Source of the DNA: Bacteroidetes bacterium UBA1935
GTDB taxonomy: Bacteria > Bacteroidota > Bacteroidia > Chitinophagales > Chitinophagaceae
Assembly: GCA_002337045.1 (NCBI GenBank)
Contig: DDFF01000013.1
Span: forward strand, 124,001-188,000
DNA length: 64,000 nt
Direction of reading: 5' to 3'
The notes under the pieces were generated by a model. It had not been told where the DNA came from. It saw only the letters and a program-made list of their open reading frames with translations, and searched no databases. The position numbers were made by a program, and so were the translations under genes. Positions 42,505 through 51,954 of this stretch are shown here, in pieces (positions within the stretch are counted from its first letter, which is position 1; every line of letters starts with the position of its first letter).

Positions 42505-44430
42505 TTATTCAGCTTTGTTGTCTTCTTTTTTGATGCGTTTGTCTGCATCCATCATCTCCATGAGTTTCAGACCTAGTAAGCCACTCATTGAGCCTTCCGT
42601 GCCGTTACCACCATTGATGATGATATCCGGTATTACCTTGATACTGTTTTTACCTATCTCTTCGGTAATTTTATATCGGGTAAAGTTATCACCTCCCATT
42701 GCGCTTACCTGTAGTTCATAAGCTTCGGCTGTTGATTTACCGATAGCCAGAATTTTCTCAGCCTCAGCCGAACCTGTTTTGGCAATTCTTTCAGCCTCAG
42801 CCACAGCGTTCAGTTTAGTAGATTCGGCCTGTGCTGCAGCGCGCAGTTTTGTCGCTTCACTCTCGGCGTTTGCACGCATTTTAGTGGCCTCAGCTTCGGC
42901 ATTTACCTGCAGTTTCATACTGGTTGCGTCACCTTCTGCTTTCTTAACGGTAGCATCAGCAGTACGTTGTGCAATCTCTACACTTTGTTGTGCTTTTACT
43001 ATATCTTTCTGCATATCGGCAATAGCTGTTTCTTTTTCTACACCCTGCCGCTTCTCCTGCGCCATACGTTGTGTTTCGTATGTCTTTTCTTCCTCTTGTG
43101 CAATCTTACGGTCCGTAAGTGTTTTCATCAACGCCTCTGGTGGAACGATATCGCCTATTAGTGTATCTACAGCATTCACATTATACTGTTCTAAAACAAG
43201 TTGTATGTGCTGCTTTGCGGCATCCTGTCTTTCTTTACGTGTAGAAAGGAACGAAATCACATCGCTGTCCTGCGCAGAGTTGCGGAAGTAGTTACCGATG
43301 GTTGGCTCCAATACCTGCGATACAAGGTTATTCATGCTACCGAAACGTGCTATCACTTTAGGTGCTTCGTTTGCCGGTATGTGTATAATCTGGGCAACGT
43401 CGAGATTGAACGGGAAACCGTCTTTCGAACGTACTGTTATTGTGCTCAGGTTTTTATCCAGTGCATGTGCCTCACTTCTTGCATTTGCCCAGTTCAGTAC
43501 CAGATTTGTTGTTGGTACCACTTCTACTTTCATCGTATACACGTTGATAGGATATTTACCAGGTCCCAATGGTTCCATCCATACACCACGGTATCCTTTA
43601 GACACGATATTGCCATGTTTAAAGCTTTCACCAGTCAGGTCTTTGCCATCTTCGCCCATATAGCTGATAACAACACCTACATGACCAATAGGTACGTCTG
43701 TCATCGGGCGTTCTTCTATCTGCACAGCCCATGGGTTTATGTAGTAAGAACCAGCAAGTATCACCTGTGGTTGCAGGCCACGATTACCACCATTGTTCAG
43801 GAAAAAGTCAATATCCTGAAAGTTATTATGCCCTGCTACGTCTTTACCAGCTATCTGTCCTTGTGGCAGTGGTTCACCGTCAAGCGTAGTTACAATACCT
43901 ACCCTGTTTTCATTAATGCTTACCTGTTCGGTAATGGCAACATCAAACAAAAAAGTATTGATACGATACGAACCTGCAGTAATAAAAGCTGTCTGCCTAC
44001 CACGCTGCCCGCCATTCTGCAAGAATTTTTCAGCGTCCTGAAAGTTGTCGCAGTCTACCTTACGGGCAAGGATACGGCCTGTAGGTATCTCCGCACCGTC
44101 TTTTGAAAGTACAAGCCCCAGCTTGCCTTCGGGGATTACTGTAAACGGTACCATATCTACACTATACTGCCATGGCCACATAAACCAGAATAAACCCGGG
44201 GCTAGTGTTTTTGCCTGAAAACCAGCCTCGCCATTGGTTGCAATGATGCGACCGTCCGGCAATTCTCTGTTCGAACCGAAGAGGACGAACTTCTTTGTAA
44301 CAAGCCCTATTCTATCTTCGGGCACTATTACCATACCAAATATTACGCGCAGGATGACTTTGTAAAATACCAGCGCCAAAACTAATACTACTGCCCACCA
44401 ATAGTTGGTGAGTACATCTGTGAAACTCAT
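42505..44430 (-). CDS. Flotillin-like SPFH/band-7 membrane protein with tandem N-terminal repeats
   Basis: The 641-residue protein has one N-terminal membrane helix (about 10-33). Two tandem copies of a 90-residue unit follow; each contains GxxLARK/IAGKD, a NFQDxxxFLxNGGxRG motif and an AGSYxIN segment. Next come an SPFH domain (about 290-440) and a long Ala/Glu/Lys-rich coiled coil (440-580, AEAEATKMRANAESEATKLR) like that of flotillins. SPFH proteins oligomerise in membrane microdomains. The duplicated N-terminal repeats make it longer than ordinary flotillins. No NfeD-type partner is adjacent. Confidence 0.88.
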   Translation of the reverse strand: MSFTDVLTNYWWAVVLVLALVFYKVILRVIFGMVIVPEDRIGLVTKKFVLFGSNRELPDGRIIATNGEAGFQAKTLAPGLFWFMWPWQYSVDMVPFTVIPEGKLGLVLSKDGAEIPTGRILARKVDCDNFQDAEKFLQNGGQRGRQTAFITAGSYRINTFLFDVAITEQVSINENRVGIVTTLDGEPLPQGQIAGKDVAGHNNFQDIDFFLNNGGNRGLQPQVILAGSYYINPWAVQIEERPMTDVPIGHVGVVISYMGEDGKDLTGESFKHGNIVSKGYRGVWMEPLGPGKYPINVYTMKVEVVPTTNLVLNWANARSEAHALDKNLSTITVRSKDGFPFNLDVAQIIHIPANEAPKVIARFGSMNNLVSQVLEPTIGNYFRNSAQDSDVISFLSTRKERQDAAKQHIQLVLEQYNVNAVDTLIGDIVPPEALMKTLTDRKIAQEEEKTYETQRMAQEKRQGVEKETAIADMQKDIVKAQQSVEIAQRTADATVKKAEGDATSMKLQVNAEAEATKMRANAESEATKLRAAAQAESTKLNAVAEAERIAKTGSAEAEKILAIGKSTAEAYELQVSAMGGDNFTRYKITEEIGKNSIKVIPDIIINGGNGTEGSMSGLLGLKLMEMMDADKRIKKEDNKAE

Positions 44431-44823
44431 AATTGTTTATGATTGATTGGTTAAAAAATGACAATAATTGATACCATGACACAAGAATGCCAATTACGAT
44501 TTAGAGTCGTATGAGCGAATACTTGCTATTTATGCAGCTATACAAGGTGGGTGTACCATTTTCTTATGGTTCACCATTGTTTCTTTAAGGAAGAAAACAA
44601 ACTTGCAAATACGGCTAACTTTAGCCATTGGTAAGAAATAAGTGAGGGTTGTTCTTGTCGGTTGTGTATAAATACACATGTTATATAGTTCGTTGTTTAC
44701 GGGGAAATATATCGCAAAAAGCATACCATATTTTATATTCTTTAACAGATTTTACCCTCTGTAACTATTCCGGGGTTTTTAAGCTCGGGCTTTACAGTTA
44801 TCTTTGCGCATTGTTTCCAACAC
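44431..44823. other. 393-base divergent intergenic region
   Basis: No gene is seen beyond frames under 15 codons. It holds the purM promoter box at 44799-44806 and a short palindrome GGCTAACTTTAGCC around 44615-44630. The promoter of the leftward flotillin gene was not identified. Confidence 0.5.
44799..44806 (+). promoter_or_regulatory. -7 promoter box of purM
   Basis: TATCTTTG is an exact TAnnTTTG match, 17 bases before the ATG. Confidence 0.65.
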
Positions 44824-45996
44824 ATGTCAGATAATAACAGATATAACCTGCGTGGTGTTTCTGCGCAGAAAGAAGATGTACACAAAGCCATTGCCAAGCT
44901 GGACAAAGGCTTATACCCTAACGCATTTTGCAAAATATACCCCGATTATTGGGGGGCAGATGATGCTTATTGCAACCTGATGCACGCAGACGGTGCTGGT
45001 ACAAAATCATCGCTGGCATATTTGTATTGGAAAGAAACAGGCGACCTGAGCGTGTGGAAAGGTATAGCTATAGATAGTATAGTAATGAATATTGACGACC
45101 TGCTATGCGTTGGTGCTACAGGGCCGTTTACATATTCTTCTACAATAGGCCGTAATAAGAACCTGATACCGGGAGAGGTTATTTCTGAAATCATTAATGG
45201 TACACAGGCTTATTTCGATACACTTGCAGATTATGGCATTGACGTAAAACTGATGGGTGGCGAAACTGCCGATGTGGGCGACTTGGTACGTACTGTGATT
45301 GTAGATGGTACAATGAGCTGCCGTATGCGTAGGGATAAACTGGTAACTACCGAAAAAATGGTTCCCGGAGATGTGATAGTATCATTGGCAAGCTATGGAC
45401 AGGCTACTTACGAAACGGAATATAACAGCGGTATGGGCAGTAACGGGCTTACCAGTGCACGCCACGAAATGCTGAAGAAAGAATATGCTACCAAATACCC
45501 TGAAAGTGTAGACCCGAACCTGCCATCAGAAGTAGTATATAATGGTAAATATGGCCTGACTGACCCGACTGAAACACCACTGAACGTGGGGAAAATGATA
45601 CTCTCACCTACCCGTACATATGCACCGGTGGTTTTGAAGGTATTAGAACAGTATTTTGATAAGATACACGGCATCATACACTGCAGTGGTGGTGGACAGA
45701 GCAAAGTATCTCACTACCTGCCATCTGCATTAAGGGTTGTGAAGAACAATTTATTGCCTGTTCCTCCGTTATTTACCATGATTCAGCAATCTGCAGGTAC
45801 AGACTGGAAGGAAATGTATCAGGTATTTAATATGGGACAAAGGCTGGAAATATATACAGATAAGGAAACTGCCGCTGCTATCGTTGAAATATCAAAATCT
45901 TTCAACATAGATGCACAGGTTTCCGGTTATGTTGAGGCTGCTGATAAAAAAGAAGTGATAGTAGAAAGTTCATACGGAACTTTCAGCTACCAATAA
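44824..45996 (+). CDS. purM: Phosphoribosylformylglycinamidine cyclo-ligase (AIR synthase)
   Basis: PurM makes aminoimidazole ribotide from FGAM with ATP, the fifth step of purine synthesis. The 390-residue protein shows the PurM-fold N-terminal domain (LMHADGAGTKSSLAY, MNIDDLLCVGA, IDVKLMGGETADVGDLV) and the C-terminal domain (GLTSARHEML, HCSGGGQSKV). It is the longer Bacteroidota form; E. coli PurM has 345 residues. No other pur gene is nearby. Confidence 0.92.
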   Translation: MSDNNRYNLRGVSAQKEDVHKAIAKLDKGLYPNAFCKIYPDYWGADDAYCNLMHADGAGTKSSLAYLYWKETGDLSVWKGIAIDSIVMNIDDLLCVGATGPFTYSSTIGRNKNLIPGEVISEIINGTQAYFDTLADYGIDVKLMGGETADVGDLVRTVIVDGTMSCRMRRDKLVTTEKMVPGDVIVSLASYGQATYETEYNSGMGSNGLTSARHEMLKKEYATKYPESVDPNLPSEVVYNGKYGLTDPTETPLNVGKMILSPTRTYAPVVLKVLEQYFDKIHGIIHCSGGGQSKVSHYLPSALRVVKNNLLPVPPLFTMIQQSAGTDWKEMYQVFNMGQRLEIYTDKETAAAIVEISKSFNIDAQVSGYVEAADKKEVIVESSYGTFSYQ

Positions 45997-46064
45997 CTAA
46001 TAGTTAATATTATTAATATTTGGCACAATCTGTGCTATAAAACATCAGACAACCAATAACATAT

Positions 46065-46883
46065 ATGAAAATTAAATCACTCCTGTTAGGCTCTGCTGCT
46101 TTGTTATCATTTGCAGCTAACGCACAAGATAGAATTCACCTGCGCAACGGTGATGTAATTGATGGTAAAGTATCGGAAGTAGGTACAAGGGACATATCTT
46201 ACAAAAAAGCAGACAATCCGGATGGCCCTAGCTATCGCTTGGGTAAAGGAGAAATAACTAGGATTGAATATGAAAATGGTTCTGAAGATGTGTTCGGTAT
46301 GCACGGTCGTGTTCGTGAAGGCAAGCCTGACGCACCGAAAGTAAAATACGGCAAAAACATACTAGCAATTGCACCATTGCAAATAAGCGATGGTATAGGT
46401 GTAGGCCTTAGCTACGAAAGGATGCTGGATAAAAAAGGCATTGTTAGTTTTTACATGCCTTTGATGGTTGGCTTCAACAATAATAATGACGTAATGCCTC
46501 TTACAAGTAGTTATTACTATAATGATAACTATACTTCTTACACAGGTATGGTTGGCATCAAAATATATCCTACAGGTAGTAAAGGCAAGGTGAAATATGC
46601 TGTTGGTCCTGCAATTGCAGCACGCTATTCTCAATCAGACTCTTACAATGTATTTATGGGTTATGATGTATACGGCTATCCTATATACGCAACAGGCAAG
46701 CAAGATAATTTTGCATTGGGTGTAGTTATTAATAACTCATTGAACATTCAGCCAACAGCTCATCTATATCTGGGTCTTGAATTAGGTTTGGGTATGAGCT
46801 ACATCAACCAGACAAATGGTCGCAATAACGGCAGTGAAGATTTCCTGGGACAGTTTGCATTCAAACTTGGTTACAGGTTCTAA
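46065..46883 (+). CDS. Outer-membrane beta-barrel-like protein
   Basis: A 272-residue protein with a signal peptide (MKIKSLLLGSAALLSFAANA). An N-terminal globular part (about 22-85, RIHLRNGDVIDGKVSEVGTR, then ITRIEYENG) resembles the small beta domain that precedes many Bacteroidota barrels. A strand-rich region follows, ending in the aromatic signature FKLGYRF expected for BAM-inserted outer-membrane proteins. Substrate unknown. It closes with an 18-bp palindromic terminator. Confidence 0.8.
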   Translation: MKIKSLLLGSAALLSFAANAQDRIHLRNGDVIDGKVSEVGTRDISYKKADNPDGPSYRLGKGEITRIEYENGSEDVFGMHGRVREGKPDAPKVKYGKNILAIAPLQISDGIGVGLSYERMLDKKGIVSFYMPLMVGFNNNNDVMPLTSSYYYNDNYTSYTGMVGIKIYPTGSKGKVKYAVGPAIAARYSQSDSYNVFMGYDVYGYPIYATGKQDNFALGVVINNSLNIQPTAHLYLGLELGLGMSYINQTNGRNNGSEDFLGQFAFKLGYRF

Positions 46884-46900
46884 ATCAATTCATTTCAATA

Positions 46901-46936
46901 TTTAAGAAGCCTTTCCATATGGAAAGGCTTCTTAAA
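46901..46936. terminator. 18-bp perfect palindrome, bidirectional terminator
   Basis: TTTAAGAAGCCTTTCCAT is followed directly by its exact reverse complement. It lies between two convergent genes. Confidence 0.8.
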
Positions 46937-46964
46937 TTAACCAACAAACCAACTATACAACTAT

Positions 46965-47225
46965 TTATCTCCAACCTCTGCCATAACCACCTCTCCAATG
47001 ATTGTGACGTGGCCTGCAACTATAACCATTGTTGTAGTAACCACCTCCACGTCTGTACACAGGTGCTGCTACGACTACTCTTGGCACTAATATCGGCGGT
47101 GCAATTACTACCCTTGCAGGCCTGCAATATCCTCTGCGTCTGCCCCAGTGTGCATTTGCATCATTAGAAAAAGAAAGCACCGCAAATACAGTTAACAAAC
47201 CGGCGATTATCATTTTTGTTTTCAT
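46965..47225 (-). CDS. Small secreted Arg/Gly/Tyr-rich protein
   Basis: An 86-residue protein with a signal peptide (MKTKMIIAGLLTVFAVLSF, cleavage probably after NANA). The mature peptide is very basic and low in complexity: HWGRRRGYCRP, a hydrophobic VVIAPPILVPRVVVAAPV stretch, then a Gly/Tyr/Arg tail (YRRGGGYYNNGY, GGYGRGWR). Similar short peptides occur in this phylum without known function. Confidence 0.7.
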   Translation of the reverse strand: MKTKMIIAGLLTVFAVLSFSNDANAHWGRRRGYCRPARVVIAPPILVPRVVVAAPVYRRGGGYYNNGYSCRPRHNHWRGGYGRGWR

Positions 47226-47363
47226 AAAACCTCATTTATTAGTAAGACAATAAAAACACTTATTAGTTTAATAGTAGTATTACAACTATCAGGCAGTTTT
47301 CTGTTAAAAAAATGCGAAAGGATTATGTCTGTATACGTAAAAAAATATCCTTTGTTTTTAGGT

Positions 47364-47371
47364 TATATTTG
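47364..47371 (+). promoter_or_regulatory. -7 promoter box of the lipoprotein-uvrC unit
   Basis: TATATTTG is an exact TAnnTTTG match, 20 bases before the ATG at 47392. Confidence 0.6.
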
Positions 47372-47391
47372 CAGGCTGCAATACACTTACA

Positions 47392-47961
47392 ATGAATCGT
47401 AGTTTAGCATATATAATTATTGGCCTTCTATTCGCAACTGCTTGTAAAACAAAGCAAGCCGATAATAATCAGACCGAAGAAGATGGCAGATACTTTTCTG
47501 TTGCAGACTATGCGATAGATCAGGTAGATGTATACTATGGTCAGCCATATGGTATTGAGAAAATCACCTATCAGGATGGAAAGACCGATACACTGCACAC
47601 AAATATTGAAAAGATAGACTGGGCAGCAGTACTGCGCATATTTTTTGCAACAGACATCAGTGACAAGAAATATCTGGACAAATACAATTTTTCAGAGTTT
47701 GCAGATACGCTCAGCAATACCAACAACTATTATTACGAAGCCACAGAAAAAGACTTGTTTACCCAAAAACTACACATCACTACCAATCCGCGCAATAACA
47801 GAATTACATCAGTATACATAGAAACATTCAGCAACAAATCTATGAACAAGCGCACCCAAAGATTGTATTATATACCTACCACCAGCATCACCATACAAGA
47901 GTTTGAAGCAGGTAAGACAGGAGATGAAAAAGAGGTAAGAGTTGAATACAAGTTTATGTAG
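47392..47961 (+). CDS. Lipoprotein of unknown function
   Basis: A 189-residue protein. The signal MNRSLAYIIIGLLFATAC has its lipobox Cys at residue 18. The mature part has strands such as DQVDVYYGQPYGIEKITY and ends in a basic beta region. No family is recognised. It ends five bases before uvrC, so both are probably on one transcript. Confidence 0.72.
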   Translation: MNRSLAYIIIGLLFATACKTKQADNNQTEEDGRYFSVADYAIDQVDVYYGQPYGIEKITYQDGKTDTLHTNIEKIDWAAVLRIFFATDISDKKYLDKYNFSEFADTLSNTNNYYYEATEKDLFTQKLHITTNPRNNRITSVYIETFSNKSMNKRTQRLYYIPTTSITIQEFEAGKTGDEKEVRVEYKFM

Positions 47962-47966
47962 TTGTA

Positions 47967-49799
47967 ATGACAAGAGAGGAATTTTCAAATATTGCATCAT
48001 CTATACCACATCAGCCCGGGTGTTATAAATACTTTGATGAGGATAATAATCTGCTGTATGTAGGTAAGGCTAAAGATCTGCGTAAGCGTGTCAGTTCCTA
48101 TTTCAACAAAACGGTTGATAATTACAAAACCCGCAAGCTAGTATCACTAATAAACAGTATAGACTATACTGTTACAAATACAGAGCATGATGCTTTCTTG
48201 TTAGAGAATACGTTGATAAAACATTATCAACCACGCTTTAATATAGACCTGAAGGACGATAAAACATATCCCTTTATTGTCATCAAGAAAGAACCATTCC
48301 CGCGTGTATTTTTTACCAGAAGAGTAATACGTGATGGTTCTGAATATCTCGGACCATTTACAGGTGTTGGTAAAGTAAAAGAACTATTGAACCTGATAAA
48401 ACAAAATATACCACTACGTACATGCAGCCTGAATCTTTCTGCTGCTAATATTGCCAAAGGCAAATACAAAGTATGCCTGGAATACCATCTGGGCAACTGC
48501 AGCGGACCGTGTGAAGGCCTCCAATCAGAAACAGACTACGCAGCCAACATATCCAACGTTAGGCACATACTAAAGGGCAACACTGGTGAAGTAATAAAAT
48601 ATCTGAAAGAAGAAATGCAACAGCATGCTGCTGACATGCATTTTGAAAAAGCAGAGATTGTAAGACAGAAAATTGAAGACCTGAATAATTATCAGGTACG
48701 TTCTACAGTAGTCAATGCACACCTTGGTAATCTGGATGTAGCATCCATTATCAGCGATGAACAATATGCTTTTGTCAACTATATGATGATTGCAAATGGT
48801 GCCATAGTATACGCTAAAACACTGCGTATAGAAAAGAAGATAGAAGAAGAGGATGCAGATATACTATCGCTGGCATTGGAAGAAATGCGCACCACATTTC
48901 AAAGCAATGCAAAAGAAGTGATATCCCCTTTTGAGGTAGAAGTAGCCGATGAAAGCATTAAAGTAACAGTACCAAAATCGGGAGACAAGAAAAAGCTGCT
49001 AGACCTTAGTTATAAAAATGCGGAGATAACTAAACAGGAACTTCGCAAAAATGATGCACTGATGCTTGGTAAAGCAACTGAAGAAAATGCAGCCACTGTA
49101 TTGGAAGAGTTGCAAGACTCATTACAACTGACTGAATTGCCGATGCATATTGAGTGTTTCGATAACTCCAACTTTCAGGGAGCCTACCCTGTTTCTGCCA
49201 TGGTTTGTTTTAAAAATGGGTTACCATCAAAAAAAGACTACAGGCATTTCCATATTAAAACAGTAGAAGGCATCAACGACTTTGCCTCAATGAGCGAGGT
49301 TGTTTATCGCAGATACAAACGCCTGATGGAAGACAAAGCTGCCCTGCCACAGTTAGTAATAATAGATGGTGGTAAAGGTCAGCTTGGTGCAGCTATGGAA
49401 AGCATAGAAAAACTAGGGCTCACGGGTAGTATGACGATAGTAGGCCTTGCTAAGAGAGAAGAATCTATCTTCTTCCCGGGAGACAGTGAGCCTATACAAT
49501 TACCATTTGACAGCCCTGCCCACTTACTGATAAGGCGCATACGCGATGAAGTACACCGCTTTGGTATTACATTCCACAGGCAGATACGTAGCAAGGGTAC
49601 TTTTAAGAACGAATTGGAAGGCATTGCAGGCATCGGTGAAAAAACAGCTACCGAATTGCTCAAAACATTCCGTTCTGTAAAGAACATCAAAGCACTTACT
49701 GAAAGGGAACTAACCAAAGTAATCGGCGCTTCAAAAGCACGTATTGTATGGAGCTATTTTCATAACGAAGATGGTGAGCTGAAAGAAATTTCAGAATAG
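47967..49799 (+). CDS. uvrC: Excinuclease ABC subunit C
   Basis: UvrC makes both cuts around a DNA lesion in nucleotide excision repair. The 610-residue protein has a GIY-YIG domain for the 3' cut (about 12-95, PGCYKYF, LLYVGKAKDLRKRVSSYF) and a Cys cluster (CLEYHLGNCSGPCEG). A UVR domain for UvrB contact (about 205-240), an RNase H-like nuclease for the 5' cut (IECFDNSNFQGAYPV, VIIDGGKGQL) and tandem helix-hairpin-helix motifs at the end (LEGIAGIGEKTATELLKTF) follow. Complete. Confidence 0.96.
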   Translation: MTREEFSNIASSIPHQPGCYKYFDEDNNLLYVGKAKDLRKRVSSYFNKTVDNYKTRKLVSLINSIDYTVTNTEHDAFLLENTLIKHYQPRFNIDLKDDKTYPFIVIKKEPFPRVFFTRRVIRDGSEYLGPFTGVGKVKELLNLIKQNIPLRTCSLNLSAANIAKGKYKVCLEYHLGNCSGPCEGLQSETDYAANISNVRHILKGNTGEVIKYLKEEMQQHAADMHFEKAEIVRQKIEDLNNYQVRSTVVNAHLGNLDVASIISDEQYAFVNYMMIANGAIVYAKTLRIEKKIEEEDADILSLALEEMRTTFQSNAKEVISPFEVEVADESIKVTVPKSGDKKKLLDLSYKNAEITKQELRKNDALMLGKATEENAATVLEELQDSLQLTELPMHIECFDNSNFQGAYPVSAMVCFKNGLPSKKDYRHFHIKTVEGINDFASMSEVVYRRYKRLMEDKAALPQLVIIDGGKGQLGAAMESIEKLGLTGSMTIVGLAKREESIFFPGDSEPIQLPFDSPAHLLIRRIRDEVHRFGITFHRQIRSKGTFKNELEGIAGIGEKTATELLKTFRSVKNIKALTERELTKVIGASKARIVWSYFHNEDGELKEISE

Positions 49800-49837
49800 T
49801 GTAACCATTGTTACACCCCATGCACCATGCAATAGTT

Positions 49838-49845
49838 TATCTTTG
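49838..49845 (+). promoter_or_regulatory. -7 promoter box of the DUF983 gene
   Basis: TATCTTTG is an exact TAnnTTTG match, 17 bases before the ATG. Confidence 0.6.
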
Positions 49846-49862
49846 CATAAAATCCATTAGCA

Positions 49863-50276
49863 ATGGCAGACAATAATAAGCCGGCATTAGTACCAAGCAT
49901 TCTTACCATGAAATGCCCAAACTGCCGAAAGGGACACATGTTTAGTAATAAAAGTGTATTCCCGCTGTCGTCAATGCTGCAAATGCCTGAAAAATGTGAA
50001 GTATGTGGTCAAAAGTTTGAGTTGGAAGTAGGGTTTTATTATGGTACCGGTTATGTTAGCTACGCATTGTCTGTAGCATTATATGTTTTCAACTTTGCGT
50101 GGTATTGGGTATTAATCGGGCTATCATATGAAGATTATAGCATATTTTATGCACTCGGCACCAGTACAGCCATAGTTCTACTACTGCAGCCCTGGCTGAT
50201 GCGTATATCTAGGGTTTTATACCTGTACATGTTTGTCAAATATGGCAAAGGCGAACGCCTGAAAGCTGAAGGATAG
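49863..50276 (+). CDS. DUF983 domain-containing membrane protein
   Basis: A 137-residue protein. Two CxxC pairs (KCPNCRKGHMF and KCEVCGQKFELEVGFYYG) form the zinc-finger-like start of DUF983, and two transmembrane helices follow (about 62-84 and 96-116). The family is often linked to respiratory or cytochrome oxidase loci, but no such genes are adjacent here. Confidence 0.88.
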   Translation: MADNNKPALVPSILTMKCPNCRKGHMFSNKSVFPLSSMLQMPEKCEVCGQKFELEVGFYYGTGYVSYALSVALYVFNFAWYWVLIGLSYEDYSIFYALGTSTAIVLLLQPWLMRISRVLYLYMFVKYGKGERLKAEG

Positions 50277-50332
50277 TATTTCTTACTATACCAAATTAGC
50301 TCCTGACGCATTTATATAATTGCCGAAAGGTT

Positions 50333-50340
50333 TATCTTCG
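50333..50340 (+). promoter_or_regulatory. -7-like box of accC
   Basis: TATCTTCG, five bases before the ATG, has the same sequence and spacing as the pth box. Confidence 0.5.
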
Positions 50341-50345
50341 CATTC

Positions 50346-51830
50346 ATGCAAAAAATACTGGTTGCCAATCGTGGCGAGATAGCCCTGCGTGTTATGCGTA
50401 CGGCTAAAGAAATGGGAATCAAGACCGTTGCCGTTTATTCTGAAGCAGACCGTAATATGCCATTTGTAAGATACGCCGATGAGGCTGTATGCATTGGTCC
50501 TGCTCCTTCTTCTCAATCATACCTACGTGCAGATAAAATAATACAGGTTGCCAAAGAAATCGGTGCAGATGCCATTCACCCCGGTTATGGTTTCCTTAGC
50601 GAGAATGCAGGCTTTTCTAAGGCCGTTGCAGACGCAGGGTTGATATTTATAGGCCCTTCTGCATACTCTATCGAAATGATGGGTAGCAAGATTGCCGCAA
50701 AACAAGCCGCAAAGAAATTCAACGTACCAATGGTACCTGGAACAGAAGACCCTGTAACAGATGCTGCGGAAGCTATTGAAATAGCTAAACGTATTGGTTT
50801 CCCGATACTCATAAAAGCATCTGCCGGTGGTGGTGGTAAAGGTATGCGTGTTGTAAATAACGCAGAAGAACTGGAAGAGCAAATGCGCATGGCAAAAAGC
50901 GAAGCGCTGAGTGCTTTTGGCGATGATGCGGTGTTTATAGAAAAATATGTAGGTGCTCCAAGGCACATAGAAATACAGCTATTAGGCGATCAGCATGGCA
51001 ATTATGTATATCTCTTTGAAAGGGAATGTTCTGTTCAGCGCCGACACCAAAAACTGATTGAAGAAGCACCATCAAGCTGCCTGACAGTTGACATTCGTAA
51101 AGCAATGGGCGAAAGTGCCGTAGCCGTTGCACGTTCTTGCAACTACCATGGCGCAGGTACTGTAGAGTTTCTGGTTGATGAAAACCTGAACTATTACTTC
51201 CTGGAAATGAATACCCGCCTGCAGGTAGAACACTGTGTATCTGAAATGATTACTGGTATAGACTTAGTTCGCGAACAAATCAATATAGCTCGTGGCGAAA
51301 AGCTGTCATTCTCGCAGCAAGACCTGAAGATTAACGGTCACAGCCTTGAGCTGCGTGTGTGTGCAGAAGACCCGATGAATAACTTCCTCCCAGATACAGG
51401 TAAGCTGGAAATGTACCAACCACCCAAAGGCCCTGGTGTACGCGTAGATGACGGTTATGAACAAGGTCAGGATATTCCGATATTCTACGATCCTATGATT
51501 GCCAAACTGGTAGTACACGCTGCTACGCGCGATGAAGCTATAGAACGCCTTTGTAGGGCTATTGATGAATATTACATCAAAGGCATACAGACTACGCTCA
51601 GCTTTGGCAAATGGGCTGTAAGGTCTGAACCTTTCAGGTCGGGTAACTTTGATACCAAATTCATCGAAAAACACTTCAAGCCTGAATACCTGATGGAAGA
51701 CAATCTGGAGGCTGAAAAAGTAGCTGCGTTGTTGGGAAGTTATGTATGGGCGAAGGAGAAAAAACAGACAGCTGCAGCTACTACAGCCACTTCAAACGGC
51801 GTATCTAACTGGAAGCTGAAAAGGAAATAA
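50346..51830 (+). CDS. accC: Biotin carboxylase subunit
   Basis: AccC carboxylates biotin on its carrier protein with bicarbonate and ATP, the first half-reaction of acetyl-CoA or propionyl-CoA carboxylase. The 494-residue protein has the N-terminal domain (ILVANRGEIALRVMRTAKEM), an ATP-grasp domain with KASAGGGGKGMR (about 158-169) and EMNTRLQVEH, and the C-terminal domain. A tail of about 40 Ala/Lys/Thr-rich residues extends past the usual 450-residue end. accB is not adjacent, so the acyl-CoA substrate of the complex cannot be read from context. Confidence 0.93.
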   Translation: MQKILVANRGEIALRVMRTAKEMGIKTVAVYSEADRNMPFVRYADEAVCIGPAPSSQSYLRADKIIQVAKEIGADAIHPGYGFLSENAGFSKAVADAGLIFIGPSAYSIEMMGSKIAAKQAAKKFNVPMVPGTEDPVTDAAEAIEIAKRIGFPILIKASAGGGGKGMRVVNNAEELEEQMRMAKSEALSAFGDDAVFIEKYVGAPRHIEIQLLGDQHGNYVYLFERECSVQRRHQKLIEEAPSSCLTVDIRKAMGESAVAVARSCNYHGAGTVEFLVDENLNYYFLEMNTRLQVEHCVSEMITGIDLVREQINIARGEKLSFSQQDLKINGHSLELRVCAEDPMNNFLPDTGKLEMYQPPKGPGVRVDDGYEQGQDIPIFYDPMIAKLVVHAATRDEAIERLCRAIDEYYIKGIQTTLSFGKWAVRSEPFRSGNFDTKFIEKHFKPEYLMEDNLEAEKVAALLGSYVWAKEKKQTAAATTATSNGVSNWKLKRK

Positions 51831-51954
51831 TAAGCTCGGCAACATACTTTTTGCCGATACTATCATAAGTACTAACGCCATCGGTTTAACTATTTAGTAG
51901 TAAATGGTTGAATAAATGGCGTTATTTTTACAGTTAATTTAGTTTTCTCGCCCG

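Noticed and set aside
43201..44106. A 301-codon open frame opposite the flotillin-like gene
   Set aside because: Antisense shadow with high Cys and Tyr content; the minus strand has clear SPFH and repeat motifs.
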